Under the pieces are notes generated by a model. It saw nothing but the letters and a program-made list of their open reading frames with translations, had not been told where the DNA came from and made no database searches. Made by a program: the position numbers and the translations under genes. A stretch of 64,000 nt of DNA. Source: an uncultured Bacteroides sp. GTDB lineage: Bacteria > Bacteroidota > Bacteroidia > Bacteroidales > Bacteroidaceae. Location: the NCBI GenBank assembly GCA_902492205.1, contig CABUKU010000002.1, positions 186,001 to 250,000 on the forward strand, read 5' to 3'. Below are positions 51,156 through 60,160 of this stretch, piece after piece (the first letter of the stretch is position 1; every line of letters begins with the position of its first letter).

Positions 51156-52652
51156 TTATTCCTGTGACAAATCTACCGCATAATTAGCGCGTTTGCCTGA
51201 CGGGAATATACCTGTCATGAACAATACTTGTTCGGGAGACTGGCTTGCTGCTTTCAAAGCATTTTCAAGATCGCTGACGGATTTCATCGGCTGTCCGTTA
51301 ACTTTCAGGATGATGAAGCCTTTAACTATACCGGCATCTTTCATCTTACCGCCGGTAACACCTGTCACCTCCAATCCGTAACTTAACTTGAGTTGCTGTT
51401 TCATGTCGGATGACAATTCTTTAAATGCAGCACCAAGAATATCCATACCTGCATTCTTCACAACTTTTGTGTTACCCTGAGCATTCTTCAATGTCATAGT
51501 GATTTCCTTTTCTTTCTTATCACGGATCACTTTTACCTTAATCTGGTCACCCGGACGATGTTTTGCCAATGTTTCCTGCAATTCAGCCATTGTCTTTATG
51601 GCCTTACCATCCATAGCCACAATTACGTCATTGGCTTTGATTCCTGCATCGGCAGCAGAACCACCGTCTGTTACTTCACTTACAAATACGCCGTCAATAG
51701 TACCCAAACCTTTTTCTTTGGAAACTTCTGCGTTGTTATCGCCTCCCATAATGCCTAACATGGCACGTTGAACAGTTCCAAACTGTTTTAAATCCGCAAC
51801 TACCTTAGTCATAATACTCGAAGGAATTGCAAAACCATATCCGGCATAAGCTCCTGTCGGAGATGACAATACAGCATTAATACCTATCAATTCGCCTTTT
51901 GTATTTACCAATGCACCACCGCTATTACCTTGGTTTATGGCAGCATCAGTTTGAATAAATGATTCAATGCCTCCGTTTCTTCCATAAACACCTAAGCTGC
52001 GTGCCTTGGCACTTACAATACCGGCAGTAACGGTAGAAGTTAAATTGAAAGGATTACCTACGGCAATTACCCATTCACCAACTTTCAAAGCTTCGGAATC
52101 ACCAACCGGAAGAGTCGGGAAATCATCTCCTTCAATCTTTACCAAAGCAAGATCGGTATTTGGATCTGCACCAATAACACGTCCTTTAAATTCACGCTTA
52201 TCATTTAATGTTACCGAAATCTCATCAGCACCGTCTATCACATGGTTGTTAGTTACGATATAACCATCTTTGGAAATGATAACTCCGGAACCGAAACCAA
52301 CTCTTTCAGGAGTCTGCATCTGTCGCTGACCTCCGCCTCTTCTTCCATCACCAAAGAAGAAATCAAATATATCAGGCATTTGTTGCACAGTTTCAGTCTT
52401 TGAACGTTGAGTCGATTTTATATGCACCACAGCATGAAGAGAATTCTCTGCTGCCTGTGTCAAATCTACCGGTTGAGTATTTACACCGGTGAAAGAAGCT
52501 AATTTGACATTGGGATTCTGCTCGAACAATTCACCGTAGCTTGCATCGGCTTTCTTGGAATTGCTCAAAGAATAGGTAGTAATCCCCGCAACACCCGCAC
52601 TGAGCACAATTACAAGGCTCAAGCCTAAAATGTTCTTTGTTGTCTGTTTCAT
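51156..52652 (-). CDS. degP: DegP/HtrA-type periplasmic serine endoprotease
   Basis: Do-family protease-chaperone of 498 residues. It has an N-terminal membrane anchor/signal (GLSLVIVLSAGVAGITTYSL), a trypsin-like domain with His in VTNNHVIDGADE (near 142), Asp in DPNTDLALVKI (near 172) and Ser in NQGNSGGALV (near 246), then two PDZ domains (about 290-385 and 400-490). It degrades misfolded envelope proteins. No perfect TAnnTTTG box is visible upstream, so it may use another sigma factor or a weak promoter. Single gene. Confidence 0.95.
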   Translation of the reverse strand: MKQTTKNILGLSLVIVLSAGVAGITTYSLSNSKKADASYGELFEQNPNVKLASFTGVNTQPVDLTQAAENSLHAVVHIKSTQRSKTETVQQMPDIFDFFFGDGRRGGGQRQMQTPERVGFGSGVIISKDGYIVTNNHVIDGADEISVTLNDKREFKGRVIGADPNTDLALVKIEGDDFPTLPVGDSEALKVGEWVIAVGNPFNLTSTVTAGIVSAKARSLGVYGRNGGIESFIQTDAAINQGNSGGALVNTKGELIGINAVLSSPTGAYAGYGFAIPSSIMTKVVADLKQFGTVQRAMLGIMGGDNNAEVSKEKGLGTIDGVFVSEVTDGGSAADAGIKANDVIVAMDGKAIKTMAELQETLAKHRPGDQIKVKVIRDKKEKEITMTLKNAQGNTKVVKNAGMDILGAAFKELSSDMKQQLKLSYGLEVTGVTGGKMKDAGIVKGFIILKVNGQPMKSVSDLENALKAASQSPEQVLFMTGIFPSGKRANYAVDLSQE

Positions 52653-52852
52653 ATTACAGTTTTTAAATTGTTAAATTTCGTCTTTTCTTTAACTTTATGA
52701 CGTTAAAATAATAACAAAAATCATTCGGTTATTCCGCTTGTCAGTCTTTTTTGCTATCTTTTAACAGAGAATATCCGGGGCTTAACAGCGCTTAACGGCT
52801 GACACTGACAAATTTACATTCGTTAGACGATACGTCATGTTAAGGTATGAAA
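52653..52852. promoter_or_regulatory. Upstream region of degP
   Basis: About 200 bases without a gene. GCTTAAC is repeated 10 bases apart at 52780-52796 (GCTTAACAGCGCTTAAC); on the minus strand this reads GTTAAGC twice. No standard -7 box is seen. These repeats are candidates for an activator or alternative sigma site. Confidence 0.35.
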
Positions 52853-52940
52853 AAACGTCCTTACGTTTCAGACAAAACGTAGGGACGTTCAAGAGAAAAC
52901 GACCTTACATCTTATATAAAATGTCAGGTCAGGTTTTCTG
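52853..52940. repeat. 22-bp-periodic array (ACGTCC family, copy 3); terminator of the dipeptide epimerase
   Basis: Four 22-base units start at 52853, 52875, 52897 and 52919. Unit 1 is direct (AAACGTCCTTACG), unit 2 inverted (AAACGTAGGGACG), unit 3 direct and worn (AAACGACCTTACA), unit 4 worn (AAATGTCAGG). Units 1 and 2 pair; on the minus strand TTTTTT follows, so it can end the epimerase transcript. Confidence 0.85.
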
Positions 52941-52955
52941 AAGCTATTTAATATA

Positions 52956-53981
52956 TTAGTTATTATTTAATTTCACCACCCCGATGCCAGGTAAATCGTT
53001 CAAGGTGATTTTGCCTTTTACTACTTCCATTCCTTTGAAACAATCATTTGCAATCAGCAGATTACCATCCAAATCTGCAAAGTCCACACCCGGAGAAAGC
53101 TGTGCAGCAGCAGACACCGCACATGATGTCTCAGTCATGCACCCTATCATAACTTTCATATCCAGCGCACGTGCCAAAGTAACCATTTTCCAGGCTTCCC
53201 TCATACCCGTGCACTTCATTAATTTAATATTTATACCGGTAAAAGCACCTTTCAGCTTTGCCACATCACTTAAACGTTGCAAAGATTCATCTGCAAATAT
53301 AGGAAGCGGACTCTGACCGGTTACCCATGCAATATCGTCCAACCGAGTTTTAGGCATGGGCTGCTCAATCATTACAATTCCCTGTTCCTTTAACCAATGA
53401 ATCATGTCAATGGCATAATACTTGTCCGCCCATCCTTGATTGGCATCTACAGCAATAGGTAAGTTACTGACAGAACGGATTGCATTTATTATCTCTTTAT
53501 CATTGTCCCGCCCAAGCTTTACCTTTAATATATTAAATTGTCCCGCTACTTCCTCTGTCTTTTCCTTCACAACTTCCGGTGTATCTATACCAATAGTATA
53601 GGTTGTGGAAGGAGCCTTATCTTTATCCAATCCCCATATCTTATACCAGGGAGCATCCAGCAATTTACCAACAAGATCATGCAAAGCAATATCCACAGAT
53701 GCTTTTGCAGCACAATTACCGGGCATAATATCATCTACATAGGTCAGAATATCGTCCAACTGAAACGGATCATTGAATTGTTCCAAGTTTACTTTCTGCA
53801 AAAAGTTCATCACCGATTCTACACTTTCCCCCAAATAAGGAGGCATAGATGCTTCTCCATATCCTGTTATACCGTCGTATTCTATTTCTACCTGAACATC
53901 CGGAGTTGTAGTTCGTGAGTATGTTGCTACCGTAAAAACATGTTTTAATGCTAAGTCATACGGTTTAAAAGTCATTTTCAT
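52956..53981 (-). CDS. Dipeptide epimerase (L-Ala-D/L-Glu epimerase, enolase superfamily)
   Basis: Enolase-superfamily protein of 341 residues with an N-terminal capping domain and a TIM barrel. The catalytic Lys is in ILKVKLGRD (near 155, KxK), the metal ligands are in AVDANQGW (near 175), IEQPM (near 202) and FADESL (near 228), and the second Lys in GINIKLMKCTG (near 250). Members, including Bacteroides ones, epimerise dipeptides such as L-Ala-D-Glu from peptidoglycan. No peptidoglycan-recycling genes adjoin it. Promoter box at 54018-54025. Confidence 0.9.
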   Translation of the reverse strand: MKMTFKPYDLALKHVFTVATYSRTTTPDVQVEIEYDGITGYGEASMPPYLGESVESVMNFLQKVNLEQFNDPFQLDDILTYVDDIMPGNCAAKASVDIALHDLVGKLLDAPWYKIWGLDKDKAPSTTYTIGIDTPEVVKEKTEEVAGQFNILKVKLGRDNDKEIINAIRSVSNLPIAVDANQGWADKYYAIDMIHWLKEQGIVMIEQPMPKTRLDDIAWVTGQSPLPIFADESLQRLSDVAKLKGAFTGINIKLMKCTGMREAWKMVTLARALDMKVMIGCMTETSCAVSAAAQLSPGVDFADLDGNLLIANDCFKGMEVVKGKITLNDLPGIGVVKLNNN

Positions 53982-54017
53982 TTTTTCCCGAAGTATATTA
54001 AGCTAAATCTATGTTAG

Positions 54018-54025
54018 CAAAGATA
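54018..54025 (-). promoter_or_regulatory. -7 box (TATCTTTG) of the dipeptide epimerase
   Basis: Perfect box on the minus strand, 36 bases before the ATG at 53981; divergent from the rnpB promoter. Confidence 0.55.
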
Positions 54026-54067
54026 TGAATTTATCTATTGAATCATACAATATATAATTATTTTCCC

Positions 54068-54075
54068 TATTTTTG
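54068..54075 (+). promoter_or_regulatory. -7 box (TATTTTTG) of rnpB
   Basis: Perfect box ending about 10 bases before the predicted 5' end of RNase P RNA. Confidence 0.6.
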
Positions 54076-54084
54076 CAACAATAA

Positions 54085-54437
54085 AAGCAGTTGGTCGGTC
54101 TGTCGCGCGTTTTATGCGGGAGGAAAGTCCGGGCAACACAGAGCGTCCTACTTCCTAACGGGAAGCTATTCGCGAGAGTAGAGTAACGCAGAAGAAAACA
54201 ACCGCCTTTCTTCGGAAAGGTAAGGGTGAGAAGGCGGGGTAAGAGCCCACCGGTCTCGTGGCAACACTGAGAGCCGTGCGTCTTAGGAGTTGTAAGGTCA
54301 TGTAAACCGACGTATGAGGGTTGCTCGCCCCATGTTGGAGGGTAGACCGCTAAAGTTTAATGGTGACATTAGACTCAGATAAATGACAGACACCTTTATT
54401 GAGGGAACAGAACTCGGCTTACAGACCGACTGCTTTT
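54085..54437 (+). ncRNA. rnpB: RNase P RNA (class A)
   Basis: Catalytic RNA of RNase P, which trims the 5' leaders of tRNA precursors. The ends pair as helix P1: GTCGGTCTG near the 5' end with CAGACCGAC near the 3' end. The conserved core GAGGAAAGTCCGGGC (about 54120-54134), the purine-rich AGAGTAACGCAGAA, and the 3' ACAGAACTCGGCTTACAGACC are all present. It ends in a run of T. The length of about 350 nt is usual. Boundaries are accurate to a few bases. It lies immediately upstream of the yihY gene. Confidence 0.95.
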
Positions 54438-54451
54438 TTTTATTTTGAAGT

Positions 54452-55780
54452 ATGAGTACCATGAATGAGCGAATAAAAAGGTTATGGACATTCGTGACTT
54501 ACGATATTTGGAGAGTGACCGAAAATGAAGTAAGCAGGACACGTTCATCAATCTATTTTATCATAAAAACTATTATCCTATCAGTCAGACGATTTACTGA
54601 AGACAGGATAATGAACAAGGCATCTGCACTAACCTACAGTACCTTGTTATCAATTGTTCCTTTACTAGCTATTCTATTTGCCATAGCACGCGGATTCGGT
54701 TTTTCCAACATTATGGAAAATGAATTCCGAAACGGATTCGGTCAGAACCAGGCTGCAATCGAAACCCTGTTGCAATTCGTCGATTCATACATTGCGCAGA
54801 CTAAAAGCGGAGTTTTCATCGGAGTCGGTTTAGTCCTGTTGCTTTGGACTGTATTAAACCTGATCAGTAACATAGAACTGACCTTTAACCGTATCTGGCA
54901 AATAAAGAAGCCGCGTTCCATTTACAGGAAAATAACAGATTATTTCTCCATGTTCTTGCTTTTGCCCATTCTTATCATAGCTTCAAGTGGTATATCTATA
55001 TTCATGACTACTGTTGTAAAAGGAATGGCAGACTTTGTGATACTCGCTCCTATTTTCAAGTTTCTTGTAAGATTGATTCCTTTTGTGCTCACATGGTCTA
55101 TGTTTACAGGGCTTTATATTTTCATGCCCAACACGAAAGTAAAATTCAAACATGCACTCATTTCAGGTATTATAGCCGGAACCGCCTATCAATTCTTTCA
55201 GTATTGGTACATCAACGGGCAGATATGGGTATCCAAGTACAACGCTATTTATGGTAGCTTTGCTGCTATTCCCTTGTTTCTTTTGTGGTTGCAAATATCA
55301 TGGACAGTCTGTTTGTTTGGTGTAGAACTGACATATGCCGGACAAAACATCCGTAATTTCAGTTTTGAGAAAGACACCAAGAACATAAGCAGGCGATACC
55401 ATGATTTCGTTTGCATACTGATAATGTCACTCATATGCAAACGCTTTGAGTACGATGATCCTCCTTACACGGCACAGGAACTGTCACTTGCTTCGAAAGT
55501 ACCGATAAGATTAACCACCAAGGTGCTGAATGAGTTACAGGATATTCAACTCATCCACGAAGTGGAAATCAATCCCAAAGATGAGACAATAGGTTTCATG
55601 CCTTCAATGGATATAAATCAATTGAACGTGGCACTCTTGCTCGACAGGCTGGATACTTACGGTTCGGAAGCATTCAAAGTTGACAAAGACAAAGAGTTCA
55701 ACAAACAATGGCGAACTTTAATTGAATCCCGGGAAGAATACTATAAGAATAACAGTGAAATACTACTAAAAGACCTATAG
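54452..55780 (+). CDS. YihY/BrkB family membrane protein
   Basis: Inner-membrane protein of 442 residues, longer than E. coli YihY (about 290). The YihY core with six membrane segments spans about 45-305 (NKASALTYSTLLSIVPLLAILFAIARGFG near 51-79, YGSFAAIPLFLLWLQISWTVCLFGVELTYA near 268-297). The cytoplasmic C-terminal tail (about 320-442) contains a winged-helix-like stretch (YTAQELSLASKVPIRLTTKVLNELQDIQLIHEV). The function of the family is not known; it was once misnamed RNase BN. It starts just after rnpB, so it may be read through from that promoter. Confidence 0.9.
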   Translation: MSTMNERIKRLWTFVTYDIWRVTENEVSRTRSSIYFIIKTIILSVRRFTEDRIMNKASALTYSTLLSIVPLLAILFAIARGFGFSNIMENEFRNGFGQNQAAIETLLQFVDSYIAQTKSGVFIGVGLVLLLWTVLNLISNIELTFNRIWQIKKPRSIYRKITDYFSMFLLLPILIIASSGISIFMTTVVKGMADFVILAPIFKFLVRLIPFVLTWSMFTGLYIFMPNTKVKFKHALISGIIAGTAYQFFQYWYINGQIWVSKYNAIYGSFAAIPLFLLWLQISWTVCLFGVELTYAGQNIRNFSFEKDTKNISRRYHDFVCILIMSLICKRFEYDDPPYTAQELSLASKVPIRLTTKVLNELQDIQLIHEVEINPKDETIGFMPSMDINQLNVALLLDRLDTYGSEAFKVDKDKEFNKQWRTLIESREEYYKNNSEILLKDL

Positions 55781-55783
55781 CAT

Positions 55784-58435
55784 ATGCGACTATATAATGC
55801 CAATCGATCCGGAAAAGAATTCTTCATCAGATGCTTCATCTTATTGGAGTTCCTTTTTGCATATGCAACAGACATATTTGCCGATAATGACGATAAAAAC
55901 ATAAAGCAGGTTCTTGTAATACAATCTTATAGAAGTGATGACACATGGGCAGAAAAACTGAACAAAGGCGTAGAGCAATGTTTGAAAAAGAATAATATAA
56001 AAGCAAACATTGACACATACTACCTGGATGCCCGTTTATTAGATGCTCCGAAAGAGTTGAATGCATTAAATGCTTTGTGTGAAAAGTATGCCACTCGTCC
56101 TTTAGACTTAATCATTGTATTTGATGACGAGGCAACTTATTCCCTGCTAAAGACCGACCATCCCCTTACCTATTCTGTTCCTATCGTTTTTAGCGGAGTA
56201 GATTACCCGAATTATGAGTTACTTAACGCACATAAGAATGTAACCGGCATTGTAGACAAACAAAATTTCACCCAGTTACTTAATTTAATTACCCGGATAT
56301 ATCCAAATAAACAGACTATCTATTACTTGACAGATCAAACCATTTTGGGAAGATTGTCTTATGAACAATTCAAAAAAGAATGGAATGAATGGGGAAAGAA
56401 TCACCCGGGCTACAAGTATCTCGAAGTAGACGAAAACAAACTATCATCAAAAGCATTCCTTTGGCGTTTATCGCTTCCGACAAGGGCTGACAGCTCAGTC
56501 GCAATCACAGCTAAATGGAGTCAGTTCTTTCCCGGCTATTCCCGACTTGCCACTATTCCGTTTTTCGGAATGAACGATGAAGGACTGAACAACGGACTCA
56601 CTTGTGCTTTCGTTCAAGGCGCTTATAACCAAGCATGCAACGCCACCCAAATAGGCAGTGATGTTCTAAAAGGAAAATCCATAAGCGAAATACCAATTAC
56701 AAACAGTACCCAACAACCAACATTTGACTGGAACCAATTACAAAGATGGGAAATAACTACAAACAAGTTTCCGGCAAACAGTGTTTTATTGAACCAACCT
56801 TTCTATGACAAATATGAATTATTAATCATAATAATAACAATTTGTCTGGTTATATGCATCATATATCTTATTTTCCATTTATCCCGGCTCTATAGGAAAG
56901 AAATGAAAGGAAGAGTACATGCCCAAGCCAAACTTTTAATTCAGGAAGACCTTGTTAAGCAAAGACATGAATATAACAGAATTTTTGAATCCATAGAAAA
57001 AGGTATGATTTCTTTGGATTATTCCATGCATATTGTCGCCATTAATTCGGCCGCAATCAATTATCTTAAATTAGATACAAAAAATAAAGCCCAATATATC
57101 GGGGAGAACATCAATAAATATTTTACTATTGTTTCGTTAGATGCCGGAAACCGTTTGGAAGAATTAATCAGTGAAGCTGCTTCACGCAAACAAAGCATCA
57201 GTCTCAACGGGATGTTTTTGGAAGACAAAAAAGCCGGAGGCGGTGAATACTTCCCTATATCCGGTACAATATCCTTGATTCAGGAAAACGGGAAATGTGT
57301 CGGAACAGTTGTTGCCTTCAAGAACATTACAGACGAACAGAGCTTGAGGAAATACTATACACTCGCTCTTGAAAGTGGTAATATTTTCCCGTGGGAGTAT
57401 AATGCCAATAAACACCAATTTGTATACAAACTCGACTTCTTCCATCATCTTGGCTGGCAAGACTCAGAAGAACGTCCGTTAAGTAGAGAAGAATTTTTGA
57501 ATATGCTTCATCCCGAAGATCGCGAAAAAGCAAGAAATGAGTTGGAAAACATTATTAAAGATAATAAGAAGCGATTCTACAGTCAGTTACGTATCAGAAA
57601 CTCCAAGGGAGTGTATGAATGGTGGGAATTCAGAAGTTCATCCCTCTCCGGATTAGACAATAAGAAAGCCTACAAGATATTGGGAACCTGCATCAATATC
57701 CAATCTTTCAAACAAATTGAAGAAGATTTGCGTAAATCAATAATAAAAGCACAAGAAGCCGACCGCTTAAAAAGCTCCTTCCTTGCCAACATCAGTCATG
57801 AAATCCGCACTCCGCTAAATGCTATTATTGGTTTCTCCACACTGCTTACCAGTGATATTGAAGTAGAAGAAGAAGAAAAGAAAATATTCCTCGATACGAT
57901 AAATACCAATTGCCAGCTATTACTGAAATTGGTAAATGACGTTATTGATATATCACGGATAGAATCGGGAGAAGAACCGTTCAACAATGTTCCTTATGAT
58001 TTGAATCTTCTTTTCAGTGATGTTTATGCAGCTCACCAATCAAACAGCACCGATAAGTTAAAGCTAATAACCGACATTCCTGAAGAACCGGCTGTCATAA
58101 ACATAGATCCCGACCGCATCACCCAGTTAATAAATAATTTACTCAGCAATGCGTTCAAATTTACAACGGAAGGACATATCACCATCGGCTATAATATCGA
58201 CAAAGAAAGAAGACAAGTTAATCTTTTTGTTAAGGATACCGGTAAAGGTATCGATGCTTACAATCTGAACAAGATATTCGAAAGATTCTATAAAGTAGAC
58301 AACTTCATACAGGGAGCCGGTTTAGGACTTTCCATTTGTAAGGTAATAGCTAATAAATATAATGGAAACATCCATGTAGAATCAGAACCGGAAAAAGGCA
58401 GTACCTTTACCGTCAGCATACCTTATACTGCCTAA
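55784..58435 (+). CDS. Membrane sensor histidine kinase with ABC-substrate-binding-like sensor domain
   Basis: Sensor kinase of 883 residues. The order is: N-terminal signal/anchor (about 14-32); periplasmic ABC_sub_bind-like domain (about 38-335; QVLVIQSYRSDDTWAEKLNKGVEQCL, LDLIIVFDDEATYSLL, VPIVFSGVDYPNYE); one membrane segment (about 345-366); two PAS regions (about 395-520 and 525-645); HisKA with the phospho-acceptor His672 in ISHEIRTPLNA; and HATPase with N, G1 and G2 boxes (NNLLSNAFKF, DTGKGID, GLGLSICK). There is no receiver domain and no adjacent response regulator. The start overlaps closely with the yihY stop (3 bases). Confidence 0.92.
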   Translation: MRLYNANRSGKEFFIRCFILLEFLFAYATDIFADNDDKNIKQVLVIQSYRSDDTWAEKLNKGVEQCLKKNNIKANIDTYYLDARLLDAPKELNALNALCEKYATRPLDLIIVFDDEATYSLLKTDHPLTYSVPIVFSGVDYPNYELLNAHKNVTGIVDKQNFTQLLNLITRIYPNKQTIYYLTDQTILGRLSYEQFKKEWNEWGKNHPGYKYLEVDENKLSSKAFLWRLSLPTRADSSVAITAKWSQFFPGYSRLATIPFFGMNDEGLNNGLTCAFVQGAYNQACNATQIGSDVLKGKSISEIPITNSTQQPTFDWNQLQRWEITTNKFPANSVLLNQPFYDKYELLIIIITICLVICIIYLIFHLSRLYRKEMKGRVHAQAKLLIQEDLVKQRHEYNRIFESIEKGMISLDYSMHIVAINSAAINYLKLDTKNKAQYIGENINKYFTIVSLDAGNRLEELISEAASRKQSISLNGMFLEDKKAGGGEYFPISGTISLIQENGKCVGTVVAFKNITDEQSLRKYYTLALESGNIFPWEYNANKHQFVYKLDFFHHLGWQDSEERPLSREEFLNMLHPEDREKARNELENIIKDNKKRFYSQLRIRNSKGVYEWWEFRSSSLSGLDNKKAYKILGTCINIQSFKQIEEDLRKSIIKAQEADRLKSSFLANISHEIRTPLNAIIGFSTLLTSDIEVEEEEKKIFLDTINTNCQLLLKLVNDVIDISRIESGEEPFNNVPYDLNLLFSDVYAAHQSNSTDKLKLITDIPEEPAVINIDPDRITQLINNLLSNAFKFTTEGHITIGYNIDKERRQVNLFVKDTGKGIDAYNLNKIFERFYKVDNFIQGAGLGLSICKVIANKYNGNIHVESEPEKGSTFTVSIPYTA

Positions 58436-58456
58436 TTAGCAAAATAACACCGAATT

Positions 58457-58999
58457 TCAGTATTTATTATAGGAAATGACTTTATCTTTATCTTTCCTTA
58501 TCTTTTTACGTTTTTCTTTCACAGGATAACCTATCACAATATCGAGCAACAAACGTTTGGAATCAGGAATACCGGTCAGTCTCTTTATTTCCTTTTCGTC
58601 AAACCAACCGATGATACACGAACCCAATCCTTCGCTTTCGGCAGCAAGTGTCAAATGGGCAGCTACGATCCCAATATCTATCAATGGAAAGTGCTTGTTT
58701 TTCACCTTCCCCCCAAGTAATGAGGTAATATTGGCCGACTCCTCCACTATCAAAATATGTACAGGAGCCTGACGGGCAAACTTATTCATCCCCAATCCGG
58801 CAGCAGCTTTCCCCACTCTCATAGCAAGTTCTTTATCCGTAATTACCACAAACTTCCAAGGTTGGGCATTGCAAGCCGAAGGAGCCAAACGACCGGCTTC
58901 GAGAATTCGTTCCAGTTTATCGGGTTCCACAGAACGATCGGCATCATAAGCCCGGTCACTCTGACGGGAATTGACTAGAGAAAGAAAATCAGTTTCCAT
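58457..58999 (-). CDS. Nitroreductase family protein
   Basis: FMN-dependent oxidoreductase of 180 residues, the short single-domain form. The FMN-binding segments SRQSDRAYD (11-19), LAPSACNAQPWKFVVI (37-52) and the later LAAESEGLGSCIIGWFDEKEI (116-136) fit the nitroreductase family. The natural substrate is unknown. It lies 11 bases after the riboflavin synthase stop, so the two form an operon, which is sensible because the enzyme needs FMN. Confidence 0.9.
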   Translation of the reverse strand: METDFLSLVNSRQSDRAYDADRSVEPDKLERILEAGRLAPSACNAQPWKFVVITDKELAMRVGKAAAGLGMNKFARQAPVHILIVEESANITSLLGGKVKNKHFPLIDIGIVAAHLTLAAESEGLGSCIIGWFDEKEIKRLTGIPDSKRLLLDIVIGYPVKEKRKKIRKDKDKVISYNKY

Positions 59000-59010
59000 A
59001 TGAGGTTTTC

Positions 59011-59613
59011 TTACTTATACTGAATCATACGGCTAATGTACTTACCGATAATATCAAATTCAAGATTTACCACACTGCCTATTTTTATCGTATGGAAATT
59101 GGTATGTTCATAAGTATAAGGTATGATTGCAACTTGGAAAGAATCATCGGTAGGGTTACAAACCGTAAGACTTACACCGTTTACCGTTACCGAACCTTTA
59201 TCCACGGTTATATATCCACGCTTTGCCATTTCCTTATCAAATGCATATTTAAAAGTAAAATACCAACTTCCTTCTGCATCCTTAATGTCTGCACAGATAG
59301 CTGTTTGGTCTACGTGTCCTTGTACGATATGTCCGTCAAGACGTCCGTTCATCATCATGCTCCGTTCCACATTTACCTTATCTCCTACTTTCAACAAACC
59401 GATATTAGAACGTTCTATGGTTTCTTTCATGGCAGTGACAGTATAAGTATCCTCTGTCATGCTCACTACCGTGAGGCACACTCCATTGTGTGAAACACTC
59501 TGATCTATCTTCAATTCATTGACAAATGAACATCTCATCGTAAGATGTAAGTTTTCCTGGTCTTTCACCACAGAAACCACTTCTGCATATTCTTCTACAA
59601 TTCCTGAGAACAT
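59011..59613 (-). CDS. ribE: Riboflavin synthase alpha chain
   Basis: Two lumazine-binding beta-barrel repeats in 200 residues; two 6,7-dimethyl-8-ribityllumazine molecules are dismutated to riboflavin. The N-terminus MFSGIVEEYAEV is the family signature, as are SVSHNGVCLTV (first repeat) and VTVNGVSLTV (second repeat), and GHIVQGHVDQTA at the join. The start at 59613 is used because the longer ORF (59646) overlaps the -7 box at 59644-59651. No FMN riboswitch is visible in the short leader. Confidence 0.94.
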   Translation of the reverse strand: MFSGIVEEYAEVVSVVKDQENLHLTMRCSFVNELKIDQSVSHNGVCLTVVSMTEDTYTVTAMKETIERSNIGLLKVGDKVNVERSMMMNGRLDGHIVQGHVDQTAICADIKDAEGSWYFTFKYAFDKEMAKRGYITVDKGSVTVNGVSLTVCNPTDDSFQVAIIPYTYEHTNFHTIKIGSVVNLEFDIIGKYISRMIQYK

Positions 59614-59643
59614 AATTCTTTCCGTTTTAATACATTTACCATG

Positions 59644-59651
59644 CAAAAATA
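59644..59651 (-). promoter_or_regulatory. -7 box (TATTTTTG) of ribE
   Basis: Perfect box on the minus strand, 30 bases before the chosen ATG; it overlaps and excludes the longer ORF start. Confidence 0.6.
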
Positions 59652-59866
59652 CGAAGAAAAAATGAGAAATGAGAGAATAGATATTTTTAATATCTATATA
59701 TTTTTATCTATTTATTCTTAGTTGCCGAATGCCTTGCCGACAGCTATTTAAGTTTTCATATAACAAGTTATCATACAACAAAATATAAAAAAAATTGCCT
59801 CGCCGCTTGCCTGTCCGGTTTTTAAAATGATTTTTCTGTACAATAATACAAAAAATCAAGGGATGT

Positions 59867-59971
59867 TTTCAATTGCCGCGGACGTTATTTCAATCGCCGC
59901 GGCGATTGTTTCAATCAAGGCGGCGAATGAAATAATCACCGCGGCGATTGAAATAATTCAAATGACACTCC
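59867..59971. repeat. 21-bp-periodic intergenic array (CGCCGCGGCGATTG type)
   Basis: Units start at 59867, 59888, 59909 and 59930, with a worn fifth at 59951. Units 1-3 begin TTTCAAT; the consensus is TTTCAATCG, six bases, CGATTG. Unit 2 is TTTCAATCGCCGCGG followed by CGATTG. The array is much richer in G+C than its surroundings. It shares the TTTCAATCG start and the exact period with the array at 20280. Confidence 0.87.
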
Positions 59972-60160
59972 CGGATAATACATAATCACAGAATAAACAA
60001 ATAGAAAGTGAAAATTTATTGCGATGTGTTCATAGTTGTTCACTGCTATTCAGCCGCCTCTATGCAAGCAGTATATTTGCAACGTGATGATTATAAATCG
60101 TACTATTATTCATTTCTTGGCTATGGAAAGAGCTGCGGAAAAGGAATTTGGCGTATAAGC
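59972..60160. other. Gap with no supported gene
   Basis: Between the 21-bp array and the small-RNA candidate I see no gene or clear signal. An open frame of 93 codons (60008-60289) crosses the sRNA terminator and promoter and has no ribosome binding site, so it is not accepted. Confidence 0.5.

Noticed and set aside
54085..54437. tmRNA or 6S RNA
   Set aside because: The GAGGAAAGTCCGGGC core and the paired ends identify RNase P RNA; there is no tRNA-like end with a tag reading frame.
59614..59700. FMN riboswitch before riboflavin synthase
   Set aside because: The leader between the -7 box and the start is only about 30 bases, too short for the aptamer.
59867..59971. CRISPR array
   Set aside because: Units are contiguous with no unique spacers, some are inverted, and no cas genes are in the window.
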